Shown in pieces: positions 54,847-64,000 of a DNA stretch of 64,000 bases; within the stretch, counting starts at the first letter, position 1, and the number at the start of each line of letters is the position of its first letter. Below the pieces are notes generated by a model that had not been told where the DNA came from, searched no databases, and saw only the letters and a list, made by a program, of their open reading frames with translations. The position numbers were made by a program, and so were the translations under genes. The stretch lies in NCBI RefSeq assembly GCF_030406775.1, contig NZ_CP129119.1, positions 1,894,001-1,958,000 of the forward strand, read 5' to 3'. The stretch comes from Sporosarcina trichiuri (GTDB lineage: Bacteria > Bacillota > Bacilli > Bacillales_A > Planococcaceae).

Positions 54847-54911
54847 CCCTGTCTCTTCAAATCGGTGAAGAGAAGGGCTATTTGTGCGGCGCGCCGATAG
54901 GTAGCGCTTTT

Positions 54912-56018
54912 TTATATTACGGGCTTACTGACCACCTCATTGCTGTCCGTCAGAATGCGCACTTGATCGAAGCTGAGACGGACAGAGACTCGTTGTCCGG
55001 CAAATCGCGGGGACGTCGAGTAATTCCGACCATCAATTCGCACATACCCATACTTGTCCGCTTTCAGTACTTCTTTACGGACACACTCATACGGCTTGCC
55101 CGGCAGCTGAAGTAGGCGTTGCTCGTCTGCCAAATAGAGTTCGGCAATTGGCAGTCCCTTCTCAAAATGCGGCCGATTGCGATCCTGAACAGACCAGGAC
55201 AATGCTTGGTCATTCAAGGAAGACAGAGCCTGATAGGGGATGGCAGGGATTAGATAGTTGTTGCGGACGTACTTCACCATCGATTCAACGTGCCCTTTCT
55301 CATTTCCACTCTCCGGATTACAGAACTCATATCGGAACCCGTAATGAGCCGTAAAGCGCTCGAACTCCTCCGTCAACTTCCGTTCGCCGTATGGCAAGAT
55401 TTTAGAAACGGCAGGAGATAGATTATCAAACCGGATTGTGTGAGGAACGCCACCTATGAATGTGAAGATATTGGTCAACCCCTGCAGGAAGCATTCACGG
55501 TTCTCAGAGGGGAAGACTTGGAAGACGAATGCGTTACTGGCCGGGAAGGAGAGAACCAGGTAGTGCATGATTACTTCCTTGCCGTTATGCAGGAAGGGAG
55601 CCTCCCCAAAATCCACTTGCGCTGCACCAGGCTGTGTTACGAGTGGCAACGAAGCGTCCTCGCTTTCTTCTGCAACCTCTCGTTTCCGCTTGGCGACATA
55701 GTTCCTGACCGATCGGTCAGAACCCATAAAGTCATGTTGTTCTTTTAGTAACGTGTGGATCCGTTTGGCCGTCCGGCGGAACTTCTTTTTCTTAAAGGCA
55801 TCTTCTCGGAGCCATTCATCGATGATCGGTTTGACAGGATCCATGACGGGGGATTTTCTGGTTTGTCGGACTGGTGTCTCCGAAGAGAAGTCTTCTTGGT
55901 CCGCATATTTCATTACGGTTCTCCAATCAACTCCAACCTTCCGGGCCACCTCCGCATAATTCGCCCCTTTGATATTGATTTCGTGTCTGATATAATTGAC
56001 TTCAGCCATTGCTAGCAT
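54912..56018 (-). pseudogene. istA: IstA of a second IS21 element, 3' truncated by the IS66 insertion
   Basis: 368 codons: HTH start, QVDFGEAPF, IRFDNLSPAV, NEKGHVESMVKY and the beginning of the C-terminal domain (YGYVRIDGRNYSTSP), ending in foreign codons after LTDSNEVV. About 130 residues and the whole istB are missing. The leader and start (AAGGAG-ATGCTAGCAATG) resemble those of IS21 copy 1. Confidence 0.85.
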
Positions 56019-56147
56019 CTCCTTAACTACCTCCTGTAAAAGTTGTGTCCATACAAGAGGATAGATAGTTATTTAGATGTTGGCAAGTGGCCTTTTTTTA
56101 TACATAAATTAGCTGCCGTTTCCTACAATTATAGTGTGCCATAAACA
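54912..56147. mobile_element. IS21-family insertion sequence, copy 2 (left part only)
   Basis: The outer end, on the minus strand TGTTTATGGCACACTATAAT from 56147, resembles the end of IS21 copy 1 (TGTGTATTGCAAAATAGAAG). It joins galE directly. The other end was lost at the IS66 junction. Confidence 0.65.
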
Positions 56148-57134
56148 GTAATTTCTCTCAAAACGCCACGCATCAAGACACATAGCTACAATGTCGCGAT
56201 TAGCCGTCCAACCGAGTTCATTCTTTGCTTTAGAAGCATCGGCATAACATGAAGCAATATCCCCTGGTCTACGATCAACAATTTCATAAGGGACTTCAAT
56301 ATCATTTGCTTCTTCAAAAGCTTTCACCAACTCTAGTACACTAGTACCTTTTCCGGTTCCCAAATTATAAAAATGGACACCTTCAGTTAGGTTTTCCAAT
56401 GCAGCAACATGACCCTCAGCAAGGTCTACTACATGAATGTAATCGCGAACTCCTGTACCATCCACCGTAGGGTAGTCATTTCCAAACACACGTAATTTCT
56501 CAAGCTTACCTTTTGCTACTTGAGTTACATATGGCATTAGATTATTAGGAATTCCGTTAGGTGCCTCACCTATTTGTCCGCTTTCATGGGCACCTACTGG
56601 ATTGAAATATCGAAGAATTGAAACTGAAAAAGCAGGGTTTGCATTTGCTATATCAGTAAGAATCCGCTCACTCATGGCTTTCGTTTCACCGTACGGATTA
56701 GTAGTTGGTAAGAGATCCATTGTTTCTACAAAAGGTACTTTATTATCCCCATACACTGTTGCAGATGAGCTAAAGACAAATCGATTGACACCATATTTCT
56801 GGCAAGCTTTTGTAAGAACCATTGTACTTACGATGTTATTATAATAATATTCTAGTGGTTTTTCTACTGATTCGCCAACCGCTTTAAGCCCAGCAAAATG
56901 AATAACTCCATCAATCTTGTAATTTCTGAAAATAATATCAACAGCTTCCGCATCTGTTACATCAATCTCGTAAAAAGTTACTTCTTTATCAGCTATATCC
57001 ATGATTTTCATGACTGTTTCACTCTTACTGTTAGAAAGATTATCAGCAATAATGACTGAATGTCCTGCTTCCAGAAGAGCAATACTGGTATGTGATCCTA
57101 TATATCCGGCACCACCTGTTACTAGTATGTTCAT
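56109..57134 (-). CDS. galE: UDP-glucose 4-epimerase, C-terminal tail altered by IS insertion
   Basis: 341 residues. Rossmann motif VTGGAGYIGSH, catalytic SSSATVY and YGETKAMSE (Tyr-x-x-x-Lys), and GVRDYIHVVDLAEGH. Genuine GalE sequence continues to DAWRFERNY. The last ~13 residues are read from the IS21 end that begins at 56147, replacing the usual short tail. The enzyme may still be active since only the extreme C terminus is changed. It interconverts UDP-glucose and UDP-galactose (or N-acetyl forms) for the polysaccharide locus. Confidence 0.9.
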   Translation of the reverse strand: MNILVTGGAGYIGSHTSIALLEAGHSVIIADNLSNSKSETVMKIMDIADKEVTFYEIDVTDAEAVDIIFRNYKIDGVIHFAGLKAVGESVEKPLEYYYNNIVSTMVLTKACQKYGVNRFVFSSSATVYGDNKVPFVETMDLLPTTNPYGETKAMSERILTDIANANPAFSVSILRYFNPVGAHESGQIGEAPNGIPNNLMPYVTQVAKGKLEKLRVFGNDYPTVDGTGVRDYIHVVDLAEGHVAALENLTEGVHFYNLGTGKGTSVLELVKAFEEANDIEVPYEIVDRRPGDIASCYADASKAKNELGWTANRDIVAMCLDAWRFERNYCLWHTIIVGNGS

Positions 57135-57214
57135 TATAAGAGCACTCCCTCCCTTTTTTTATAATTGTTTTTCCAGCAAGTTTCGATTGCCTACTGGCAC
57201 TTTAGTTTATAAAT

Positions 57215-58495
57215 TTAACCTCTTTCCAATTTCCTTATTTTAAACAGCAAGTACAATTCTCCTAAAACTGCAACTATTGCATAAGTAAGACTAACTATGA
57301 GAGCATTCTTCGGAACTAATATAAGTAACACTATTAATACTGATAGTCTTATTAAATTATTTATAGCATCAATTTTTGGTACACCATAAGAATGAATCAA
57401 GATATTGAAAAGCCCAATATAAATCATCATAACATTGGCCACACCTATAATCCAAAAAACAGGAATACTTTCTTTGTAGACTTCATCTAATAAAAAGAAT
57501 ATCATCACAGATATAATTCCTATTATTACGAACCCCAAAACAAAAACAACCGGTAAAAACTTTAATAACTTTGCTTTATATGCTTTACGCTGCTCACTTG
57601 TTTTTATGTTTGCTATATCAGGCATTATTACTGTTCTAATTGCATCGTTAAGTAACGAAAACACCACAACAAAAGTGATGGCACTACTATATAATGCAAC
57701 TTCTTTTTCCGAAGTACTAGCACCAAGAGTAAATTGTGGAAGTCGTAAAAGCAAAATAAAACAAAGCCCAGAAAGAGCAACCCATTTACTATAAGAAAAA
57801 CTTATCAATAAAAACTCTTTCCAATTTGCTTTATAAAGACCTTTCATAAAACCACTGTTTTTTACCACATCAAGAAGTAACAGTAAAAAAAGTGGTAAAG
57901 CATATAATGTCAAAAAGACGTAACTAACTTCAAATTTATCAAAGACTAATATTAAAGATATTAATATTAGTCTTAGCAATCCATATATAAAAGTATACTT
58001 TTTAAAATTAGCAAAGTTTTTTTGAGCTTGCTCAATCGCTCTAACAGTCATCCAAAGACTAAGTAAGCCTCCTGATAAGTAAGATATATAAATTAAATAT
58101 TCATAACCTTGTAATATCGGATAATAAAAAATTGATAATTTTGTTAGAGGAAAACTAATTATTATATTTATCAAACACACTAATATCTTCCAATAGTAAG
58201 ATAACCTTAAAAAATCCCTTTTCTTATTTTCAACCTCTAAAGTATTAAATTTCCTCACTATTGTAGTACTTAAACCGAAGTCTAAAAACAATCCCCATAA
58301 CATTGTAATAGACATAGCTATTGCGAAACTAGCAAAGTCACTCACACTTAATAGCTTAGTTGCCAAAATAATTATGAGGAAGCTTATAGCCTGATTAAAT
58401 ATGTTTGCTGATAATACTCCAGAAATTGTTCTTATTCCTTTTGTTTTATAAAGTTTTAATATTTTTTTTGAAAAGCTTATTTGGCCTATAGACAA
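57215..58495 (-). CDS. Polysaccharide flippase, Wzx/MATE-like
   Basis: 426 residues, about twelve hydrophobic segments, Lys-rich loops. The N-terminal SGVLSANIFNQAISFLIIILATKLLSVSDFASFAIA is typical of lipid-linked oligosaccharide flippases (Polysacc_synt). TTG start with GAGG ahead. It should flip repeat units across the membrane before polymerisation. Strongly AT-rich, as are the following genes. Confidence 0.85.
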   Translation of the reverse strand: MSIGQISFSKKILKLYKTKGIRTISGVLSANIFNQAISFLIIILATKLLSVSDFASFAIAMSITMLWGLFLDFGLSTTIVRKFNTLEVENKKRDFLRLSYYWKILVCLINIIISFPLTKLSIFYYPILQGYEYLIYISYLSGGLLSLWMTVRAIEQAQKNFANFKKYTFIYGLLRLILISLILVFDKFEVSYVFLTLYALPLFLLLLLDVVKNSGFMKGLYKANWKEFLLISFSYSKWVALSGLCFILLLRLPQFTLGASTSEKEVALYSSAITFVVVFSLLNDAIRTVIMPDIANIKTSEQRKAYKAKLLKFLPVVFVLGFVIIGIISVMIFFLLDEVYKESIPVFWIIGVANVMMIYIGLFNILIHSYGVPKIDAINNLIRLSVLIVLLILVPKNALIVSLTYAIVAVLGELYLLFKIRKLERG

Positions 58496-58561
58496 TTAAT
58501 TACTTCCTCTCAAAATCTTAAATTTACACCTTTTCTCCTTTGGTGTAAAAAGACTTCACAA

Positions 58562-59839
58562 TTAATCTTCAGCGTGTTTTTTTACATTTAAAGAAATACT
58601 TTTTTCTGCTTTAGAAAATACATATGCAATTAATATTGCAGAGAGAATTTCAAATTGAACAGGAGCGCCTGTTCCTGCCAAACATAAAGCAGCAACGCAA
58701 AAAACAGCTGTCGTATTTCTAAATCTAATATTCCAAAGAGTGGCGCTAAGTAAAATTGAAAAATAAACAGCCAAGCCAATGATACCTGATGTATAAATTA
58801 AATCAATATACATGGAATCCCCTATAAAGATATCGCTAATTGATATTTTTCCTACTCCTATAAACCAATTTTCTTTTATTATCATATAAGTATTTGCTAA
58901 TATTCCCTCTGTTGAATCATATCTAGTTTCAAATACCTCAAATGGTTTTAACAAATACTCTAGATAATAATAAATAAACAATCCTTGTCTCTCTAGAATT
59001 TTTATTATCCCTATAGCCATTGGAAATACTAGTATTGGAATCAATAGTGTTTTTCTATTTTTCACTTTAATGATTCCATATAAAGCAAGAAAATAAAATA
59101 TGATCAATAATGCTGGTAATCCTAATATGGCTGTTTTTGATAAAGCCATTAAACCAATTGCAATTGATAATATTAATTTAATATATATTATTTTACACTT
59201 CTTCTTTTCTATTAAATACCCAAAGTATACAGCAAAGCTAAAAACTGAAAATACACCAAGTAACACTGGACTTCCAAAAGTACCATATGCTCGACTAAAG
59301 TAGCCTAACCTTAGAACTTCATTGAGTGGTGTTAAAGATTCTTTATAATATAAGTTATAAAAAAAGGTAGTGCTCTCCGGAAAGGTTAATTGAATAACAG
59401 AAGTAATGAAATTTATAAATAAAATTGGCCATATAATTTTATCTAACACTTTATCTTCATTTTGTTTCATGATGAACTGAAGTAAATAAATTACTATAAT
59501 AGTTCTAAAAATACCAAAAATAGAAACTATCCCTATTGAACTCTCATATCTAATAGTCCCTACAAGGGTAGAAAATATCAACAAGAAAAAATACATCCAT
59601 AATCTTTGTCTGAAAACTTTTCCCTTTTTATACAAAGTGAATATTTCTCTTCTTTTTATTAGAAGTATGATAATTACTATAAAGAAGGCAGAAATCTCAA
59701 AACTTATCTGCGTGTTGTTTATATTTAAATTAGGTGCAAAAAGGGAAAAAATCACATATGATATAATCCCTTTCTCTATATCCTTTAGAAGCATTAGTAC
59801 TAAGATTAAATATAAAATTATAAAAATTATTGTTCCCAT
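58562..59839 (-). CDS. O-antigen/capsule repeat-unit polymerase, Wzy-like
   Basis: 425 residues, ten or more membrane helices with one large loop. Family placement rests on topology, the neighbours and Wzy-like segments such as GVFSVFSFAVYFGYLIEKKK and IGLAVYFSILLS; sequence conservation in Wzy is low. ATG preceded by AAGGAAG. Predicted to join repeat units on the outer membrane face. Confidence 0.75.
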   Translation of the reverse strand: MGTIIFIILYLILVLMLLKDIEKGIISYVIFSLFAPNLNINNTQISFEISAFFIVIIILLIKRREIFTLYKKGKVFRQRLWMYFFLLIFSTLVGTIRYESSIGIVSIFGIFRTIIVIYLLQFIMKQNEDKVLDKIIWPILFINFITSVIQLTFPESTTFFYNLYYKESLTPLNEVLRLGYFSRAYGTFGSPVLLGVFSVFSFAVYFGYLIEKKKCKIIYIKLILSIAIGLMALSKTAILGLPALLIIFYFLALYGIIKVKNRKTLLIPILVFPMAIGIIKILERQGLFIYYYLEYLLKPFEVFETRYDSTEGILANTYMIIKENWFIGVGKISISDIFIGDSMYIDLIYTSGIIGLAVYFSILLSATLWNIRFRNTTAVFCVAALCLAGTGAPVQFEILSAILIAYVFSKAEKSISLNVKKHAED

Positions 59840-59954
59840 GGTTACTCACTTCCTTAATTCATGTAACGGAAGATAAATTTACTATTCCAAGTATTAATGT
59901 GCATATTTCACTTAATATGAAAATACTGAATTAATGAGAATATCCTTCTATATA

Positions 59955-61055
59955 TTAAAAGGTTTTATGATAAATCTTTACATATTCTGCTTTCATGTTT
60001 GTTACTGAAAATTTTTTTGAAGCGACTTTAGCAGATTCACCTAATTTATTGCGAAGTTCACTGTCTCTAATTAACTCAAGTACAGCTTCAACAATCTCTT
60101 CTCTTTTATTATTGACAAGTAAGCCTGTTACCCTATGTTCAATCATATCTGGAACACCACCTACATTTGTTGCAACAATCGGCAATCCCGTTGCCATAGC
60201 TTCTATTAAAGTAATAGGCATTCCTTCCCAAAGTGAAGGGAGTATAAATATATCAGCATCATTCAAATATGGAAAAACATTAGCCTTTGTCCCTAAAAAT
60301 TCAACGTTGTTTTCTAAACCCAAATCTTTCACCTTATCTTTAACAGTTTTCTCTAAGTGGCCTGAACCAATTAATTTCAAAGTAATATTGGGCATTTCAT
60401 TACAGATAATTTTAAAGTTCTCAATTAACTCACTATGATTTTTTTGCTCTGAAAAACGCCCCACGTGTAGAATACTAATTTTTTTATTTTCGTCATTATA
60501 AGCCTTTTTTTCTATACACTTTGCTAAATCTATTCCATTGTAAACCATGGGTACTTTTTCTTCTGAGAAATTATACTCTCTTATCACAGATTTTTTCACC
60601 AGTGGACTAATAGCAACTGGAACTACACCACAGTATTTAAAAAAGAAATAGTTTATTTTCCGTTGAAACTTGCCAGTCTCCTTACTCGCAATGTTATGAA
60701 TTGTGTGGACTTTGGTAGGCACTTTGGCTGCTATAGCAGCAATCATTGCATACGGTAAGATATATCGATGAGTATGAATAATTTCCGGTTTTTCCTTTTT
60801 AAATAATTTATATAAGCTAAAGATAACTTTAATATCGAAGCCCTTTTTCTTATCTAAGTAAATAACTTTTATATTTTGATTCTCTAATCTTTCAGTAATG
60901 GCCGAATGATAATCGTATAAGCTGACAACATTTACATCAAAACCATCATCTTCTAAGGCGATTGATAAGTTTTCGGCCATAATTTCTGCTCCTGCAAGCC
61001 CAAACTCCGGCATTATTTGCATCAATTTTATCTTTTTGTTCATTTTCGAACCCAT
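59955..61055 (-). CDS. Glycosyltransferase family 4
   Basis: 366 residues from ATG 61055 (AGGAAGG upstream). N-terminal MPEFGLAGAEIMAENLSIAL donor loop, HTIHNI, the GT4 signature SILHVGRFSEQKNH and PSLWEGMPITLIEAMATGLP (E-x7-E). Retaining sugar transferase for repeat-unit assembly; specificity unknown. Confidence 0.9.
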   Translation of the reverse strand: MGSKMNKKIKLMQIMPEFGLAGAEIMAENLSIALEDDGFDVNVVSLYDYHSAITERLENQNIKVIYLDKKKGFDIKVIFSLYKLFKKEKPEIIHTHRYILPYAMIAAIAAKVPTKVHTIHNIASKETGKFQRKINYFFFKYCGVVPVAISPLVKKSVIREYNFSEEKVPMVYNGIDLAKCIEKKAYNDENKKISILHVGRFSEQKNHSELIENFKIICNEMPNITLKLIGSGHLEKTVKDKVKDLGLENNVEFLGTKANVFPYLNDADIFILPSLWEGMPITLIEAMATGLPIVATNVGGVPDMIEHRVTGLLVNNKREEIVEAVLELIRDSELRNKLGESAKVASKKFSVTNMKAEYVKIYHKTF

Positions 61056-61074
61056 GATAATACTATCCTTCCTA

Positions 61075-61983
61075 TTATTTCTCAACTATTTTTTGCACTG
61101 CCTTTTTAAATAGTGCATAATTTTTATTAACTAGATTGTTTTGATACCTATTCCATTTAGTTGAGAAATCTTTAAAAATAGACTCATTAGTTATCTCATA
61201 CATTGCATCCAACAATGATACATGAAGATTGTGATAAAAGGGACTTGCTATCATCTTACCTAAATCATATTTGCTCCAATACCCATTATCGAAATCTCCC
61301 ATATGGTTAATTAGAGTTTGAACGGAGCGATCGTATATACTTCTAACCTTGTCATCATTTACAACTTTAATATAATCATATAAACCAAACAGTGAAAAAA
61401 TCCAACCATTAAGAATTGTTGGCTTATTAGTTGCCTCTAATAAAAAAACATCCCCATTGACATATTTTGTTGTGCCACCTTTCTCTAAAGGAATTATTAA
61501 AAAGTTTATTGCCTTTTCTGCTGCTACAAGGTATTTTTCGTCATTAAACTCTTTATATGCCCTAATTAAAAGTGATACACCTTCTCCTTGTGCCATTGAA
61601 GAATAAGGAGCATCTGGAAATTTAAAGAAGAAGTTATCCCATGATCCATCTCTTTGCTGGGTATCTAAAGCCCACTCTACACATAAGTTGAATTTATCTA
61701 AAAACAGCTTATCTTTCTTTAATAAATATAAATCATATGCACCCAAACCATACTGAAATATTGCTATCGGAAATAGCACTTCGTCACCATTCTCAATTTT
61801 TAATTTTGGTAATTTTACATCATATAAATCTACACCCTTAGTTACTTTTTCAGTTAAATCATTATAATACCCTTTAATCTCTGGAATCGAGTATACTTTA
61901 CCCACTCCTTGATTTACATGCTCAATGCTTTTTCCAGTTAGCATTCTTGTCCATTTTTTTATGTTATATATACTTAAGCCCAT
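61075..61983 (-). CDS. D-glucuronyl C5-epimerase-like protein
   Basis: 302 residues. PIAIFQYGLGAYDLYLLKK, GSWDNFFFKFPDAPYSSMAQGEGVSLLIRAY, NGWIFSLFGLYDY and ASPFYHNLHVSLLDAMYEIT correspond to the C5-epim_C region, which converts D-glucuronate to L-iduronate in heparan/heparosan-type chains. No signal peptide. In a bacterial locus with a nucleotide-sugar dehydrogenase it may act on a uronic-acid polymer or intermediate. Unusual and worth testing. Confidence 0.78.
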   Translation of the reverse strand: MGLSIYNIKKWTRMLTGKSIEHVNQGVGKVYSIPEIKGYYNDLTEKVTKGVDLYDVKLPKLKIENGDEVLFPIAIFQYGLGAYDLYLLKKDKLFLDKFNLCVEWALDTQQRDGSWDNFFFKFPDAPYSSMAQGEGVSLLIRAYKEFNDEKYLVAAEKAINFLIIPLEKGGTTKYVNGDVFLLEATNKPTILNGWIFSLFGLYDYIKVVNDDKVRSIYDRSVQTLINHMGDFDNGYWSKYDLGKMIASPFYHNLHVSLLDAMYEITNESIFKDFSTKWNRYQNNLVNKNYALFKKAVQKIVEK

Positions 61984-62004
61984 ATTTAGAATACACCCTC
62001 AAAT

Positions 62005-63042
62005 TTATAAATTTTTAACAAATTCACCAATAACAGTTTTCGGTAAATACTTATTTGCCATCCTTAAGCAGTTTCCCCTCATATTATTTAATTGTATTGG
62101 ATTATTCGCTGCTTGAAACAGAATTTTTTCTAATTCTGAACTTTCCATAAATTCATAAATCATACCAGTGGTATCATGAATAACAATTTCACTTGCAGAA
62201 TTCCAATTTGAAGCAATTACTGGTAACCCAGCAGCATATGCATCAATTATTGTTCCCGGAATACCTTCGGTTTTATAATGTGTTGGAAATAATAGAGTAA
62301 AATAACCCCTTAAAACATTAACACTTTCATTAAAATTTATTACACCCTTATATAATATATAATCCGGAAATTCCTTTTCTAACTCTTCAAATCTATCTTT
62401 ATAACTTTCATCAACTTTCCCATAAATGTCCAAAGTATATACAACTCTTCCTATAGAATCATTTATATTCTTAACAACTTTTATAGCATCCTCAATACCC
62501 TTTTCTTTAACTACTCTTGAAAAAGTGCAAAGGCTATATGGTTCCTGAATTTCATAACCCAGATCCTTTTCCTCTAATACTTCTAACTGTTTGAAATTTG
62601 GAAAATAATTAACATTTTTTAATCCCATTTCATTAAGGGATTTAATCATATTATTTGTTTCAACATATATGCCATTAAATTTACTTACTTTATTTTTCAG
62701 ATAAAGATTTTCCGACAAAAGTTCTGGTAACCATGCACCAATAACTACGTAATGTAACTTTCTATTAAATACTTTATTTAGAAATAGAAATAATGGAATA
62801 AAAACTTTTATTCCATTCTGGGCAGGCAAGATTATAATGCTCTCACAGTTTTTCATTAAGGAGATGCAATTTAGGAATAATTTTAAAGGATTACTCTTCC
62901 ATCCAAATGTGTTAACGGCCATTACTGTTTCAGAACCAAAGACTTTATTTAATTCTTCTTGCAGTTGCTTGGTTTTAACTGATTGGCCATCAAACTGCTT
63001 ATTCTTTTCTCCAAAAAATCCACAAATCCCTACTTTTTTCAT
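62005..63042 (-). CDS. Glycosyltransferase family 4
   Basis: 345 residues. N-terminal ICGFFGEKNKQFDGQSVKTKQL (acceptor-site Gly-rich loop), then FSRVVKEKGIEDAI and FPTHYKTEGIPGTIIDAYAAGLPVIAS, the GT4 E-x7-E-type region. AAGGTGG precedes the ATG. Probably adds one sugar of the repeat unit. Confidence 0.88.
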   Translation of the reverse strand: MKKVGICGFFGEKNKQFDGQSVKTKQLQEELNKVFGSETVMAVNTFGWKSNPLKLFLNCISLMKNCESIIILPAQNGIKVFIPLFLFLNKVFNRKLHYVVIGAWLPELLSENLYLKNKVSKFNGIYVETNNMIKSLNEMGLKNVNYFPNFKQLEVLEEKDLGYEIQEPYSLCTFSRVVKEKGIEDAIKVVKNINDSIGRVVYTLDIYGKVDESYKDRFEELEKEFPDYILYKGVINFNESVNVLRGYFTLLFPTHYKTEGIPGTIIDAYAAGLPVIASNWNSASEIVIHDTTGMIYEFMESSELEKILFQAANNPIQLNNMRGNCLRMANKYLPKTVIGEFVKNL

Positions 63043-63054
63043 TAGACACCCACC

Positions 63055-64000
63055 TTATAATCGCCAGTAGCTATATCCTCGCACTTCAATTTCTTCTTTA
63101 TTTAAAATACCTTTTACATCAACTATGACTTTCTCTCTATTTTCCGATATAGAAAAAAGCTTATCTACTTGTTCTATTTCCATTCCCACATATTCAGAAT
63201 GAGCTACTGCAAATACAAAACAATCTGCATCTTCAATATCATTGAGGTTCACTAAGTCAATATCATATTCACTCTTTGCTTCATCAGCGTTAGCACATGG
63301 ATCAACCACTATAGGTTTTATTCCATACTCATTTAAACCTTTAATAATGTCTACAACTTTAGAATTCCTTATGTCAGGGCAGTTTTCTTTAAAAGTAATC
63401 CCAAGCAATACCACCTTTGATTGTTTAACGACTTTATTTGCAAGTATTAATTTCTTTATGATAGCATTTGCCACAAAGTTCCCCATACCATCATTTATTT
63501 TCCTGCCAGATAAAATAATTTGACTATGATAACCTAACCTTTCTGCCTCATAAATAAAGTAATATGGGTCTACACCTATACAGTGCCCCCCAACCAGACC
63601 TGGAGTAAATCTTAAAGCATTCCACTTTGTATCCATTGCCTCTATAACATCCTTAGTGTCAATTCCCATGCGGTCGAATACCATTGCCAGTTCATTCATA
63701 AAAGCAATATTAATATCACGTTGACTGTTTTCAACAACTTTTGCTGCTTCTGCAACTTTAATAGAACTAGCCTTATGCACACCAGCTTCAATTACTAATT
63801 CATATACTTTAGATATTTCTTCTAAACTCTCATCATCAATACCTGAAACGATTTTTATAATTTTTTCAAGTGTATGAACTTTATCACCAGGGTTAATACG
63901 CTCAGGAGAATAACCTACTTTAAAATCATAGCCACATTTTAGGCCAGATTCCTTCTCAAGTATTGGAATACAAACATCTTCAGTTACCCCAGGATAAACA
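63055..64000 (-). CDS. Nucleotide-sugar 6-dehydrogenase (UDP-GlcNAc/GalNAc or UDP-Glc type), partial
   Basis: About 315 codons to the right edge; the N-terminal NAD domain is outside. VGYSPERINPGDKVHTL, NELAMVFDRMGIDT, and FTPGLVGGHCIGVDPYYF with the catalytic Cys, then VVLLGITFKENCPDIRNSK. The GLVGGHCIGVDPYY form is that of TviB/WbpO-like UDP-N-acetylhexosamine dehydrogenases, which make uronic acids. First visible gene of the AT-rich locus; all follow on the same strand. Confidence 0.88.
   Translation of the reverse strand, partial: VYPGVTEDVCIPILEKESGLKCGYDFKVGYSPERINPGDKVHTLEKIIKIVSGIDDESLEEISKVYELVIEAGVHKASSIKVAEAAKVVENSQRDINIAFMNELAMVFDRMGIDTKDVIEAMDTKWNALRFTPGLVGGHCIGVDPYYFIYEAERLGYHSQIILSGRKINDGMGNFVANAIIKKLILANKVVKQSKVVLLGITFKENCPDIRNSKVVDIIKGLNEYGIKPIVVDPCANADEAKSEYDIDLVNLNDIEDADCFVFAVAHSEYVGMEIEQVDKLFSISENREKVIVDVKGILNKEEIEVRGYSYWRL

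Larger units (their letters stand above)
52640..54910. mobile_element. IS66-family insertion sequence
   Basis: Three genes in the usual order, tnpA-, tnpB- and tnpC-like, on the plus strand. Exact ends were not resolved: the left lies right after IS21 copy 1 and the right end cuts the istA of IS21 copy 2 near 54910-54925. Confidence 0.75.

Overview
The window reads as low-to-mid GC Gram-positive DNA of the Bacillales, most likely a Planococcaceae member (Sporosarcina or Bhargavaea type). The clues are AGGAGG-type ribosome sites, SigA-like promoters, CcpA (cre) sites, GlpP antitermination, ComK-type regulators and Ugp/Opp lipoproteins with LxAAC lipoboxes. The genus is inference; there is no rRNA here.

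Layout. 1-3.05 kb: a Tat translocase pair (tatA, partial tatC) downstream of a GMC flavoprotein and its Tat-signal small subunit. 3.5-12.2 kb: an RpiR-controlled operon with a beta-lactamase-fold hydrolase, an oligopeptide ABC transporter and AnmK kinase, probably for muropeptide recycling. 12.5-13.5 kb: decayed genes. 13.6-17.6 kb: LysR regulator, NhaC-family antiporter and M20 peptidase sharing a candidate LysR site. 17.9-19.1 kb: two hypothetical ORFs joined by an A AAA AAG slippery heptamer.

19.4-24.8 kb and 44.7-49.1 kb are two diverged copies of one module: two overlapping DGQHR-motif (DndB-like) genes, then a conserved structured RNA with an intrinsic terminator, then a ComK-like regulator. 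Upstream and divergent lies a small sigma factor with a near-identical leader. This is the best candidate for an undescribed system. comM, a transformation helicase, lies between the copies.

24.9-31.4 kb is a scrap yard: gene fragments whose broken ends coincide with a roughly 68-bp palindromic repeat, a RAYT/Y1 transposase, an Rpn-like nuclease and an IS3 fragment. 31.4-44.1 kb is glycerol and glycerophosphodiester metabolism: glpQ (two copies), glpD, glpK, glpP, a membrane-anchored hydrolase and ugpCAEB. It includes a relic of a second ugpB. Two GlpP-type leaders share a box at their 5' ends, and the hydrolase occupies the place usually held by glpF.

50.2-56.15 kb is a nested insertion-sequence island (IS21, IS66, a second truncated IS21) whose outer end cuts the last codons of galE. 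From 56.1 kb to the right edge the DNA turns strongly AT-rich and carries an extracellular polysaccharide locus: galE, Wzx-like flippase, Wzy-like polymerase, two GT4 glycosyltransferases, a glucuronyl C5-epimerase-like protein and a nucleotide-sugar dehydrogenase. It was probably acquired by transfer.

Three dispersed repeat families run through the window: palindromes of about 68 bp (seven full and several half copies), three arrays of five 21-bp units, and terminator-like hairpins.
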